64,000 nt of DNA, from contig NC_089277.1 in NCBI RefSeq assembly GCF_963678975.1, positions 19,528,001-19,592,000 on the forward strand, written 5' to 3'. Below, one piece after another: positions 1-12,200 of this stretch. The position numbers were made by a program, and so were the translations under genes. This DNA is from Dysidea avara (Eukaryota; Porifera; Demospongiae; Dictyoceratida; Dysideidae). The first letter of the stretch is position 1. Each line of letters begins with the position of its first letter. Below the pieces are notes generated by a model that saw nothing but the letters and a program-made list of their open reading frames with translations, was not told the DNA's origin and searched no databases.

Positions 1-497
1 AAGAAATTACATTGTAGATAGTTCAGCTACAAACAAATCACGCTGTAGAAAGATCAGTTAGAAGAAGTTACTTTGTAGAGAGTTCAGCTACAAAGAAACC
101 ATTCTGTAAAGAGCTCAGCTGCAAACAAATCACCTGTACAGAATTCAGCTACAAACAAATCACCCTGTAGAGAGATCAGCTAGAAGAAATTACATTGTAG
201 ATAGTTCAGCTACAAACAAATCACGCTGTAGAAAGATCAGTTAGAAGAAGTTACTTTGTAGAGAGTTCAGCTACAAAGAAACCATTTTGTAAAGAGCTCA
301 GCTGCAAACAAATCACCTGTACAGAATTCAGCTACGAACAAATCACCCTGTAGAGAGATCAGCTAGAAGAAGTTACCTTGTAGATAGTTCAGCTACAAAC
401 AAATCTCCCTGTAGAGAGATCAGCTAGAAGAAATTATCTTGTAGAGAGTTCAGCTACAAAGAAATCATCATGTGGAGAGTTCAGCTGCAAAGAAATC
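1..497. repeat. Satellite array with 183-bp higher-order unit
   Basis: The sequence repeats with a 183-bp period: the block opening AAGAAATTACATTGTAG at 1 recurs at 184 and, slightly diverged, at 367. Each 183-bp unit contains about five related sub-monomers of 36-37 bp, each carrying a core like GTTCAGCTACAAA followed by a variant of CACCCTGTAGAGAG. The third unit decays near 497. The array probably extends left of the window. Confidence 0.9.
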
Positions 498-770
498 ACC
501 ACTGCCCAAATTTCAAGGCAATAGCTCTTTCCATTCTGAAGTTATCAATTGTCAAAGTTGGCAAATTGGATGTGTATGGAAGGCCCCTTTTCGCAAATCC
601 GGTCCCATATGTATTATATATATAATTTGTACATTTACTGATAAAATATTTAAAGTACATCTACTTCATCTTTTCTTCTTCCTGTAGTAAAGAAAAAAAA
701 CATAGGTTAAAAAAGTCCCAAAGCTGGCCATAGGCCGGCTTTGGGGTATACAAATACAAAAAGAAATGAA

Positions 771-1091
771 ATCTAATCCAAAACAGCCAAGCTGTAAAAA
801 CAGTGTGCGGCCCTCAGAAAGGCTATGGTGAAAAAAGATGTGAAATCCAAGGTGGCGGCCAAGAAATGGCTGTGATGGTAGGTTAATGGTAAAAATTTTA
901 ATAACGACAATTCAGGTGAATTTTTGTGCCGCTTCACAAAATTTACCTGAATTGTCATTATTAAAATTTTTACCATTAACCTACCATCACAGCCATTTCT
1001 TGGCCGCCACCTTGGATTTCACATCTTTTTTCACCATAGCCTTTCTGAGGGCCGCACACTGTTTTTACAGCTTGGCTGTTTTGGATTAGAT
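771..1091. mobile_element. Near-perfect palindromic foldback element
   Basis: Two arms of roughly 150 bp are near-exact reverse complements: the left begins ATCTAATCCAAAACAGCC and the right ends with its complement. They meet around 920-945 in a short imperfect loop. Because of this symmetry the same short open frame appears on both strands, which is an artefact and not a gene. The structure fits a non-autonomous foldback or MITE-type element; no transposase is encoded. Confidence 0.9.
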
Positions 1092-1283
1092 ACCCTTATC
1101 TAAATTGTTTTTCTTATCATAATACTGATGGTTTTCTCTCTTTGGTGGTAGCTGTCCAGGATTAGTAGTTAAGTTTCTCTATCACTTGTATGATCATCAT
1201 TGTTCCTGCAGCAGTTATGATCTGTAAATAAGGAGAAATAGTAAGCCTCAAAGTCTTGGTTTTAAAAATACGAAAAGAATTGA

Positions 1284-1444
1284 AATCCACTCAAAAACAG
1301 CCAAGCTGTAAAAAAAATAGTGCAGCCTTCAAAAGCCTGGGTGAAAAGTCAGTTATGAAATCAAAGGTGGCAGCCATGAAATGGCTGCAATGATGTTAAT
1401 GATAATAAATTTTATTAATGCACAGTGGCTGTTTTTGAGTGGAT
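1284..1444. mobile_element. Second, diverged member of the 771-1091 element family
   Basis: It begins ATCCACTCAAAAACAGCCA and ends with the complement of that string. Its left part resembles the left arm of the palindrome at 771-1091 (shared CAGCCAAGCTGTAAAAA and the following GTGCRGCCTTC-like stretch). The right arm is mostly missing, so this is a shortened MITE of the same family. Similar sequence (AAATAC-AAAAGAA-TGAAATC) precedes both copies, so the true element edge may lie a little further left. Confidence 0.75.
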
Positions 1445-2146
1445 AATATATTACCCACCCCTCCAATCTGGGTATACGTACTTTTCCCACATGGCTAATA
1501 TACAGAGGCGGCATGTTTGCAAGACTGATATATTCTAAGCTGGGGCGGATCCGGGGGGGAGGGCACAAACAAGTACAGATTCACACTATTAAAAGGGGGA
1601 GGCCACTCTTAGCAGCTAGTACGCAGTTAGCTACATTCTGTTGTACTGTAGTTCATGTATACACATGCATAGCAGCAAACACTCAGCAGTATTTCACTGT
1701 TGAATTTTACCATTTATACCAAGGTTGCGAAGTCTTAAAAGCTATTACAAAAGCTATTAATAGCTTAAACACATACCAAATGATAATTTGTTAGAGGCAT
1801 TAAGGTGCTGGGTGGCGACAGTTTGAGTTTAGTTTCAGGTGAATTTTCAGCCTTTAAACAAACCATATTCAATATGTCACTGACTCAGTTATTCTGTTAT
1901 TCTTGAGCAATAAACTAATTTTGGCTATTAAACTCTAATTATTGGGCAATTACAGTATCTTTTTATAGTTTTGTTGGGGATCCCCTCAGAACACTTTTCC
2001 CTTTTGGTAGCAGGCACTAAACCTTGTCAAATAAGATAGTTTAGAAATGTCACATGACATCTACGTATGACTGGCTCCACTGTACTTGCATTGTTAATCA
2101 TGAATGTACATATTGTCTTATTTTATATAGGATCACCCTGATTGGA
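1445..2146. other. Upstream flank of the glycosyltransferase-like gene
   Basis: No gene is recognised here. Near the right end a pyrimidine-rich stretch ends in TTTTATATAG at 2,121-2,130, which reads as a plausible splice acceptor 16 bases before the chosen ATG. A non-coding or short coding first exon may therefore lie in or beyond this stretch. The frame is open back to an ATG at 2,054, but that extension is Cys-rich and looks intronic. Confidence 0.4.
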
Positions 2147-3562
2147 ATGGCTGTTGCTGCTGTATTTCTAATCTGTTTTTCTTTCATATGGTATAGTATT
2201 ATTTCAAATGAGATGATTTTAAATTCTTTTCCAAAAGAGATTGAATATGTTAACGGCACAGAAGAAAATGAAACTGATAATTCAGTGTTTAGGCATAATG
2301 GTGTACAATTAAAAGAATTTATGAACATTATAAATGTTTCAAAGCCAAAAACTACCTCAGAGGTGACAAACGTGAAACTCTCAAGTCCAATTACTTTCAG
2401 AAAGTTTGTTATTTGCTTTAGTTATTGGGAGCAGCAAACAAATGCAGTACTGAACTTGTGGTCATTTCAAAAATGGGCCAATCAGTCAGGACATTTTAGT
2501 GTAGTTGAACCATTTGTAAGTAACTCTGTACTTGGCTTTTCAGATAACCAACTAAACAAACATGACTTCACTACATCTTTACGTTTCAGAGACTACTTTG
2601 ACATTGAGCGTTGGACAAATGGGACAGCTAAATACAGCATTCCGCCACTTGTGAGTTGGGACAACTTTATTCAACACGCCAGTAAAGAGATCATTGTTGT
2701 GCTAACAGCTTTTGATGCTAATCCCGGTGGCTATTACATTGGGGGTAATATCAATAAAAATTACAGATGTTCATCAGAATCTCGGCAACACATAGGTAAT
2801 ATTAATTCCCTCTTGAGTTTCTTAGGCCTAAAAGTTGTCAAAACGTTATGCTATGCATATTATAAGAAGACGAATAACAAACGATTAAGTGAATTTAATT
2901 TTAACTTAGAACTCAAAAGGAATGCAACTATTTTGTTTTCATTCTGGCGTGGCATAGAGCCAGGTAGAATAACAATGGACGAACCATTACTTTGGCGGCA
3001 ACGTGAAACTGATGTGCTTTCCATGTTATTTCCTAGCCCAAGAATTATGTATAGTAGTAAAAATTATCTTAAAAGTGTCTTAAATGTTAGTTTTCAGGAA
3101 TACACAGCAATTGTATTTAGGTCTGTGAGAAGACAGCAAGAAATGAGAGCAAGCGGATATTCACTAACTAAGGTCTTGGAATCATATTATAAGTGTTTTA
3201 GTCAGCTACCGGACATGCTGAAGAGCTTGGGATTGAAACCTTTTCTAGCAACTGATTTAGGCAGATTCGGAGACCAAACACAACAGTTTGCTCGTAATAA
3301 GGATTTATTTCAACGAGCTCTAAATGCAGTGTACAGTAGCAGCAAGATGATTAGTGAATATGAAGAGGAATTTATTAAGGCAGCTGATGGTGTAACAGAT
3401 ACTGGGTACATTGGAGGGATGCAGAAGGCAATTGCTCTAAATGCCAAATGTATAATAATGATGGGTGGATTTTCAACCTATCAGTCCAGCATCGTTAACC
3501 ATTATAAAAGTAATAATCAAACTTGTATCAAGTATTTATGCTATGAAAGACCTTTTGATTAA
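2147..3562 (+). CDS. Putative type II membrane glycosyltransferase-like protein
   Basis: A 471-residue protein if started at the ATG at 2,147. Residues 1 to about 20 form a hydrophobic signal-anchor (VAAVFLICFSFIWY), followed by an N-glycosylation-rich stem and a luminal domain, the layout of Golgi type II enzymes. The C-terminal third has FLATDLGRFG, then conserved acidic helices and IIMMGGFSTYQSSI. These recall the late motifs of GT-B O-fucosyltransferase-like enzymes (a xATD turn and a GG-S-x-Q loop). Family assignment rests on those motifs only, and substrate and activity are unknown. The gene is single-exon from the signal-anchor on, though a splice acceptor at 2,130 suggests an upstream exon. 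The left breakpoint of the large tandem duplication falls inside it at about 3,003, so its last 186 codons are repeated at 24,237. Confidence 0.65.
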   Translation: MAVAAVFLICFSFIWYSIISNEMILNSFPKEIEYVNGTEENETDNSVFRHNGVQLKEFMNIINVSKPKTTSEVTNVKLSSPITFRKFVICFSYWEQQTNAVLNLWSFQKWANQSGHFSVVEPFVSNSVLGFSDNQLNKHDFTTSLRFRDYFDIERWTNGTAKYSIPPLVSWDNFIQHASKEIIVVLTAFDANPGGYYIGGNINKNYRCSSESRQHIGNINSLLSFLGLKVVKTLCYAYYKKTNNKRLSEFNFNLELKRNATILFSFWRGIEPGRITMDEPLLWRQRETDVLSMLFPSPRIMYSSKNYLKSVLNVSFQEYTAIVFRSVRRQQEMRASGYSLTKVLESYYKCFSQLPDMLKSLGLKPFLATDLGRFGDQTQQFARNKDLFQRALNAVYSSSKMISEYEEEFIKAADGVTDTGYIGGMQKAIALNAKCIIMMGGFSTYQSSIVNHYKSNNQTCIKYLCYERPFD

Positions 3563-3679
3563 CATAAATTTGGTACTGTACAATTAGCACAGTTTTTTTT
3601 TTGTATTACATATAGAATGTACATTTAGTTAGTATGGTGGAAATATTAACAATATACTTGCCTGCATCCATTGTGCAAA

Positions 3680-5119
<1,440 letters not shown>

Positions 5120-5930
5120 AGTAATTAGTTAGCTACAAATATTGAATAATTTCTTATCAGTCATTTCAATTAATGAGGTTGATAATGAGTTCCAATCAAT
5201 GATAGCTCTTTGTTTCGATATAGTGCTATGGTGTTTGCCCTTGAGTGGATAAAAGAAAGTCGATGGTATGTGGTGGCGAGTGTGTCTAGTTGTCTTAAAC
5301 CTCACACAACAGATGCTTATTCTAAAATAGGTAAATATGCAGATTCTTTGACCAACTATAAGTTTCGCTCAAAAAAATATAGTGTCCTGGAAGCTTTATT
5401 AACAATGCTATTTATATGAGAAGCTCATGACAGAGAAAACCATCATCAAGATGTTCAAAACACACATACAGTTACAATACACCTCGGACACATGCAGCTA
5501 CACTAATGTACAAAAAGCACAGGAAGATACAAAAATAAAGGATACAGGACAAAACACAACAACAAACACAAACACGGTTAACATTTCACGTGTTCCAATT
5601 GTCACAATCGCGAGCCAAAAAAAATTCTTTGGGATGAGCTAATTGCCTGCTGAGCAGCTTTATCTAATACAGCTCGACAAACTGCTGTAGACTGCTGAAT
5701 GGCTGCTTGTAGGGTACTATTGTGTAAGATGATCCCCAGGTAAGTATGCTCAGCTGTTGTGTCTAGTACATGCCCATTAAGGGAATAGCTAAAGGGAATG
5801 ATAGACTATCATCCCCTTAAATTGATAGATGGTGACTTGCTGCATCATGATTTCAAGTCCACATCTTCATGATCCTTAGCTACTAGTCTCGCGTGTCTCG
5901 CCACGGTCGCGCTAACTATTCAGTATTGAT
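5120..5930 (-). pseudogene. Non-LTR retrotransposon reverse-transcriptase relic, copy A
   Basis: This is the paralogue of the better-preserved minus-strand relic at 26,327-27,060. Matching segments include the antisense of the SRKLYFVK region near 5,350-5,410 and of the region at 5,690-5,870. A stretch of about 210 bp (5,427-5,640) absent from copy B separates them. Multiple frameshifts leave no usable frame. Confidence 0.6.
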
Positions 5931-5969
5931 GTACTGCTGTACTTTAAGTCTCCAGTTCCAGTTTGACAG

Positions 5970-6168
5970 TAGTCTAGCGCAGCCAGACCACTATTTCTCC
6001 CCACGGCGCTTATCGATTAGAGATTATAAGCGCCTGCTCCTATTTCGAGCAGGCGCTTATAATCTCTAATCAATAAGCGCCGTGGGAGAAATAGTGTTAT
6101 TGTTGTTGTTATTATCTACTTTACCAGTTAGGCACTGGAGGGTATAGTGGTCTGGCTGCGCGAGACTA
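5970..6168. mobile_element. Foldback MITE with TAGTCTCGCG-type ends (copy A only)
   Basis: The ends are TAGTCTAGCGCAGCCAGACC and the complement of TAGTCTCGCGCAGCCAGACC. Inside, GGCGCTTATCGATTAGAG and its complement form a strong hairpin at about 6,004-6,086. Flanking 9-mers GTTTGACAG and GTTTGTTGG look like a decayed 9-bp target duplication, in line with the exact 9-bp duplication of the sister element at 22,159. Copy B lacks it (27,054), although A carries about 90 bp of other extra sequence here as well. A reverse fragment of its inner sequence (CCCTCCAGTGCCTAACTGG) occurs at about 50,748. Confidence 0.85.
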
Positions 6169-7393
6169 GTTTGTTGGGTTAGGTTAATCCAAAGGCTGCA
6201 GCACATGTTGCTGTCAGACCTTCAGTGCAGGCCACTGTAAAGCTTTAATAATACTGTGAATCCACGGCTTGTGGTCCTTGCGGCGCCCTCCATTCCGCAT
6301 AGAGGACGCCTCCAGCTAGCCTCTTCAAAAGTTTTCATCACGTGATTGCGTGTATTTGTCTCAAAGACGACGCCCTCTTACCCCCAAATTGGGAAGTACA
6401 AGTTTAGTTCGAGTGTTTATAAGTTAATAGAAGATTGAGGGATTCTACGTGTCAGCGATATCCAGCTTGATCATACACTTAGTCGGTAAGTAATGTTGTA
6501 CATGTGGTAATACTTAATACCTTAAACTGGTAAAGCCGAGCGCCATGCACTTGGTATTTCATCTGGATCAATTGTGTATGGTAACCGACGGCTATTCACT
6601 GGACTAAGATCGCTGCTGACATGACACTAAGAATCGCATCAGTTCACCAGCGGGTAGCTAGCATGGGTGTATGGGTGTTGAGTTATCGATGGGCATTGCC
6701 CAGTGTAATTTGTGGCTACATATATGAAATTCTTCCAACTTATCTACTATCACGTACACAGTAGTGTTCAGCTATTGGCGTAGTGGCCAAAATGGAGGTG
6801 CTCTTATCGTTTATATAAAGCACCACCAGAATATGGTCTATGCAAGGATAAGACTGTGATTGGGATTCAACAGGTAAAATCAGTATCCTACATGATAGTG
6901 GTCCCATTGTAAACCATTTGTTTGAGTATCTTAGCTTATTGTGTAGTGTTGCTGGTGAGATAAGTTGCCATGCTGTGCAACCATCCTAGGTAGCATATTA
7001 AATTCCTAATAAAAAAAAAATTTGTTTATTAGTTTCAAGTCTTAATATTCATTGCATGAACGGTCAGCAGGCAATTGTGGGCATACACACAAGTGTGGGG
7101 GGTCTACTGTACTAATAGAAACCAAAATAATATAATAAGACATGAATACTGGTATGGACAAGTATAGAGTGATTGAACACCAAAGATACTGTTCTTGTTC
7201 ATGATTGTGCTGGACTGGTAACTCACATATGTATAAATCAGTCAGTATTATTTTCACATGTAAAAATTGCTTTGATTTGCAAATTTTCAACCATAATTAC
7301 ATTACCAATGGACACATTGATAATCAGAACACTTGTCAGTGGTCTATTAATGTTGTAGTTGCACCTGAAATCAAGACACCTTTCTATTATTTA
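6169..7393. other. Region with exon-like pieces, no confirmed gene
   Basis: A stretch ending at 6,485 in a strong donor (GTAAGTAATG) is conserved in copy B, ending at 27,271. It is followed by a conserved ATG-led hydrophobic frame (MGVWVLSYRWALPSVICGY at 6,663; same in B at 27,445). These could be a leader exon and second exon of an unrecognised or decaying gene. No domain is recognised. Confidence 0.35.
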
Positions 7394-7923
7394 GCGTATG
7401 GCTGGTTATTTTTGAAGGGTTTTTATTTTCAGATGTTTCAAAGAGGCCCTTCTCTTTGAAAATACATTCCCAAGTCCTGTTGTTCTTCGAAAATAAATTC
7501 CCACAAGTAAAAATAACATGCTTTCACGTGATCGAATAACGTGTATTCGCTCGTTACAAGTTTAAGCTCAGTATTATTAATAGTTGTTGAACAGAGTATC
7601 ATTACTGTATCAATAGCCAGTAAACTATCCAGAATAGCCATCGTTGGGAATCCATGTCGTCTGCTGTACCCTGATCAAGCCGATTGCCTTGCTAGTGGAC
7701 TACTTACAACTCAGTCAGTGTGCAAAAGTGGGGATTACTCCATCCTCGATTCCATCAGTAAGGTGAGCACATGCAAACTCTACGTGTTTTTTGTAATTTG
7801 TGACACGAATTTCTTGAAATCCACCTGTACTTTGAAATATGCATTCTTCGAAATTGAAACCTTCAAAATCAGATTTTACTGTTCCTATGAAAATTTCTGG
7901 TTTGAAAATAACCAGCCATATGG
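7394..7923. mobile_element. TA-target MITE (TATGGCTGGTTATTTT family), copy A only
   Basis: Terminal repeats read GCGTATGGCTGGTTATTTTTG on the left and the complement of CCATATGGCTGGTTATTTTC on the right, flanked by TA on both sides. Copy B preserves the empty site (CTATTAATTACAAG at about 28,686), which confirms a clean insertion of about 530 bp with a TA duplication, as in Tc1/mariner-type elements. The body is rich in TTCGAAA motifs. Relatives lie at 13,565-13,940, 16,100-16,318 and 35,682-36,104. The open frame across it is not a gene. Confidence 0.85.
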
Positions 7924-8983
7924 TACAAGTTACCCTAGTTCCACTTTTATGCTATCTACAACACCTAACCAGTTAAAATAAGTGTGAAGTATGTTAAGAT
8001 TAGTACGCAGTATGGTCAGTTTATAAACAATGTATATAACTGTATTTTGTTTAAGCAAAACAGTCTGAGCAATGTAATATACTAGTGAGTTAAGAGCGTG
8101 ATAAAGAAAAAAAAAAGATCAAAGTGGACCATGTTAAAGTTTTGAATTATACGACAAAAAGTTGCCATATTGATGGATATAAAACTCTTCATTGTGTTAA
8201 TACGGTATTTTCAGTAAACAACTTTTTTTTGTGTCATTGTATCATACATCGTAGATTATTAGAATCTCTGTCCTGCTGTTTATTATAACTGTCAATGAAA
8301 AAGGTTATTAGTGATGGATCTTGTATACAACTGCAGTAAAAATTTCTTAATAGACACTTATAAAAGTGTTCATGAAGTACAAAAGTATCCCACTATATTA
8401 GTAATAATACTAGTATACTTGTGTGTCCATCTGTTCTGGTGGCACAAAGTACATATATTTTAATGTTTCATCCTGATCAGGTCTAATTTGTTTATTTTTA
8501 AACTAATTTGTTGTTAGGAGTGCAAGCAAATTCGTATCTTGTTGGTGGTTTGGATTGCAAGATGATTTAACCTTTTGGCTCTTATACTGTTGCCTACATA
8601 TTATGTTACATATAAATGTGCTGTTTACCCAGACTAGAGACTCAGATTCTGTATATATGGCTGTAGACTTATTATTATTATTCAGTAGAGTAGGGCCATT
8701 CCCTTATTATTGTATGAATGGTGGTATTTGTGGTAGAAGTTTAACTAGTAAACAAGCCTGTGTGAGGTTGTTGGCAAATGAAGCTTGATCAGTGTGGGTG
8801 ACCACTACTGACCACGATAATTGGGTTATGTTTTCTCTCTGCTTGTGTGGGCTACTACAGAGGTTATGTTATAGTTAAAGGACTGCTGCCACATGTGTAC
8901 GGAAAAATCAGGTGTGTTGAGAGACTAATACAGTGCGAGACAAACCTGAGTGCTGTATTAGTCCCAAGGCGCACCTAAGCACT
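7924..8983. other. Conserved region with exon-like fragments
   Basis: No gene is proven. A stretch at 8,640-8,790 encodes PYYCMNGGICGRSLTSKQAC and is matched in copy B (29,610-29,765) with the frame largely kept. Flanking sequence contains TTGTTAG acceptor-like ends. It may be part of the same unrecognised gene as the frame at 8,984. Confidence 0.3.
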
Positions 8984-9223
8984 ATGTTTTTTGTATACAC
9001 AAGCATAGACAGGCCTTTAAGTGTTCTATTGTGGCTCCTAGCCGTCTTGCCTGGAGCATTCATATTGAATACCCAAACCACTTCAATCTTTGGTGATCAG
9101 ACCATCAGTAAGTGTTCGTATAACCTATTTCTAGATGTAGAACAAACTGGTAGAATTAGTTTTAGCAATTTACAATGTCACGTACGCAATCAATCGTGTT
9201 GTCTGAGTTGGGTTGTTTCATAA
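8984..9223 (+). CDS. Small hypothetical secreted or membrane protein (copy A), doubtful
   Basis: An ATG-led frame of 79 residues with a hydrophobic segment near residues 13-28 (LSVLLWLLAVLPGAFIL), followed by several cysteines. No family is recognised. The same reading frame is kept in copy B (29,956-30,190) with conservative changes, but B has an in-frame TAA after LFLVVE. Shared frame points to a once-coding exon; the B stop and lack of a clear gene model argue against a working gene. A further shared frame follows at 9,385-9,510 (KFMFLKNCTYIT), in B at 31,400-31,560. Confidence 0.3.
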   Translation: MFFVYTSIDRPLSVLLWLLAVLPGAFILNTQTTSIFGDQTISKCSYNLFLDVEQTGRISFSNLQCHVRNQSCCLSWVVS

Positions 9224-12200
9224 CATTTTTGTTCATAACTGTACTACTACATGTATTTGCCAAGTGTACTATTTATCTGTATAACTGCCATTTATGTCCC
9301 TCTAGTTTGGCAAGTACTGCTATATAGGTAGATATAGTATGTGGATAAGTACTGTATGGAATATACAGGCACTTTGATCCTTCAACCACAAAATTTATGT
9401 TCCTCAAAAATTGTACATATATAACACACATACGGTGGTCTGATGGTATTGTATTCCCTACATGCTACCTAGGCTGTCCAGAAATATTCTACAGGAATTT
9501 GTGTGTATACTGCATACAGCTAATATTATAATGTTCAAATAGTTTTTTTCTCAATTAAAACACTATGATTATGATTCATTTAGAAACTAAAATTTAAAAC
9601 AGCTACTAAATTATGTAAGATTTAAATTCGTGAGGTTTCCAAATATTTTTAATGGGACCTTTATAACTTGTCATGTGTATACATGACAGCATTTGTTTAT
9701 TTGTGGTTGTTTTTACAGTAGAGTGTGATCTTCAATATCCTGTAAACAATTTCTTAACGCATAGAGACCACTAAACCACCGGGTACTTTTTGTGATATTA
9801 GCTAGTAACCACAGGAATTTACATGTACTAGTTTCAAAACTTAATGTTTAAGGAAGTAGTGATAAGTATATGTGCCAGTTTTGTGGTGATATAATTAATT
9901 GTTAGATGCTTCAGTATCACTATCTCAGTCAAACTAGTTTGTGAATCAGCAAGACTCACCGGCTCAGATAGTTGACTGTTGGCCATTTTCAGTACTATTT
10001 AGGCAAACTACCAAACAAAATTGACTTTGGGTAGCTGTGTTTACTGTATATTGCAATATATTGGTGTTCAGTAAATCATAACTTGACAGTTAAAAAAAGA
10101 AAACAATTCAGTTTCCAACTCTTTATTTTGAACTCTGCAAACAGGTCTGTCAACTTTATGATTTTTCACTGGTAAAAGGTTGTAGGTACCCTGGTATGGT
10201 GGTGAGTGGTCCTGGACTGGTTCTTTATGGTGTGATGGTTCGGTAATGATTTGTCGAAATATGTTTTACATGTTTTACTGAGTTGTATATCTATGAACAT
10301 TAATGCTTCAAAACAGCTAGCAAAAAATGTTTTCAGACTTACAGTATGTATTAATCACTTTCAGTGGGAACCACCATGGCTGAAGCATTCATGATCGTGA
10401 TATTATAACCAATTGAAGTTTATTTGTGGGATCTCTATATTATATGTGTAGTTAATGAAAGACCTGGTTTATATTACTTGATTTCTGTTTTACCATTCTA
10501 CGTCTGCAACCGCTTTTTATGTTTAGCTTTATCTTGTGAGTATGGCAACACCACTTTGCTCTGTGTATGCAGATAGGAAATTTAGTAGGTAAAAATGAAC
10601 TTTAGAAAACAGAAATTTGTAACCTGCTGAGCAAAAATTGGCCATTTCATAAAAATTTTATTTGCTATAAAAACATATTGAGATAAACTGAGTAAGCGTG
10701 CTACATAAAAAAAGTTATGCACATTTTAATCACTTTGGTATGTACTGAAACAAAGCTCAAATCAATAAAACCTATAGACCACCAGATTCTCCTGAATAAG
10801 AATTTTTTTTTTTGTGTTTGTACAGTGTACAGCACTTGAGTTATGAGTGCTTATTTATGATGTGGTAGAAAAAAGTTTACCGTTGTCATTTCATTGTTAA
10901 AATGGTCTTCTTCTTTGTCCGCATGGAGATGTACAGGGAAAACACTATACCTTGATCAATGTGCCATTTTATGGTGAACAGACTGAGCCAAACCTTGTCT
11001 TCATAGCTTAATGTAGTCTTGAGTTATGATTGATTAAATAAGTGTTTGTACTGTAGTTTATTTTCCGTATTGTTGTCGAATCTATTCCTGTCTAGTGCTA
11101 TAACTCCAAGACCATTCATCACAAAAGGCTGAAACTTTGGCTGTCCACTCCTTTGTTACTATAGATACCAGAGAAGCAATAATTAGCCCATCTTCAATAC
11201 GGCTAAAGTATTCAGCGCACTTTTTGGCTTCTTGTATGGCTTTACTGTGGTGCCTTAAATTAACCGCAAAAGTCTGTTTTCCATAGGCTCCAATGTATTT
11301 TAACATCACTGTTGATTAGCTGTTGATCTTGTATACTTTGGTATAGCAATTAGTGATAGCTACAGATTTTCAGAAGCTTCTGGAACCACTCTATTGATTG
11401 ATCCTTGTTGAATAGTACTGTGACCTCTAATGAATTTAATATGCAGCAATATTGATGACCTGTTATGACATCATTTGTGCTGGGAGTTGTCTTGAGGAGT
11501 TAAAACAGCTAAAATGATAGCTCTTTTGTGAGGTAGGCACTTTGTGGTAAAGTTTTAAAACAATTTCTGGCATTATAACCAATAGCAAGCGCTGTATTGC
11601 TTCACCATCTAAGTAATAGCGTTGATAGTGGTGATTCCCTTAATCTAACCATCAAGGCTTAAAGTTTAATTGTTGTAATTGATGTTTTCTTTGTACTATT
11701 GTTTCTGTTAGTGTTCCTTACTGTTCTAGTCTTTGTCTTCTGTGATGTCATAGTGAGCAATTATTTCTACTGCTGCATATTTTTGTCATGTTTCAAGGTA
11801 TCAAGAGTTATTAACTCTTGATGGTATGAACTACCAACATGGACTGTTTTAAAGAGAAGTGTCAAAAGTTTAAAAAGCTTCATAGCACAATTCAGTATGC
11901 TTGAGTACCATGCACAGAAAGAGAAGGCTAAAATACATTGTAGCCATTGGAAAACATGGTTTCACGGTTAAAAGCAGGCACCCCACAGAAGCCATTAACT
12001 CAATTGCATACCTTGGTTGCTTATTGAGAATGGACTAATGGAATGTGTGAAAATGACTGGTTTTTGCTCAGCGGGTCACATTTGGTCTCTAAGTATATGT
12101 TAATGAAATGCTTAATCACGATTCTATGCAGTACGTCCATAAGTTATAAAAGAGTATGTCCAACTGCAGCAAATTAGCATAGCTACAATGTAGAAGGAAA

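Noticed and set aside
1..497. CRISPR array
   Set aside because: The repeats are contiguous variants of one satellite without unique spacers, in animal-type DNA.
773..1089. Two mirror-image 67-codon frames on opposite strands
   Set aside because: They are the same sequence read from the two arms of the palindrome at 771-1091.
7541..7981. 146-codon open frame on the plus strand
   Set aside because: It lies almost wholly within the TA-target MITE at 7,394-7,923, which copy B lacks. The composition reflects the element, not a protein.
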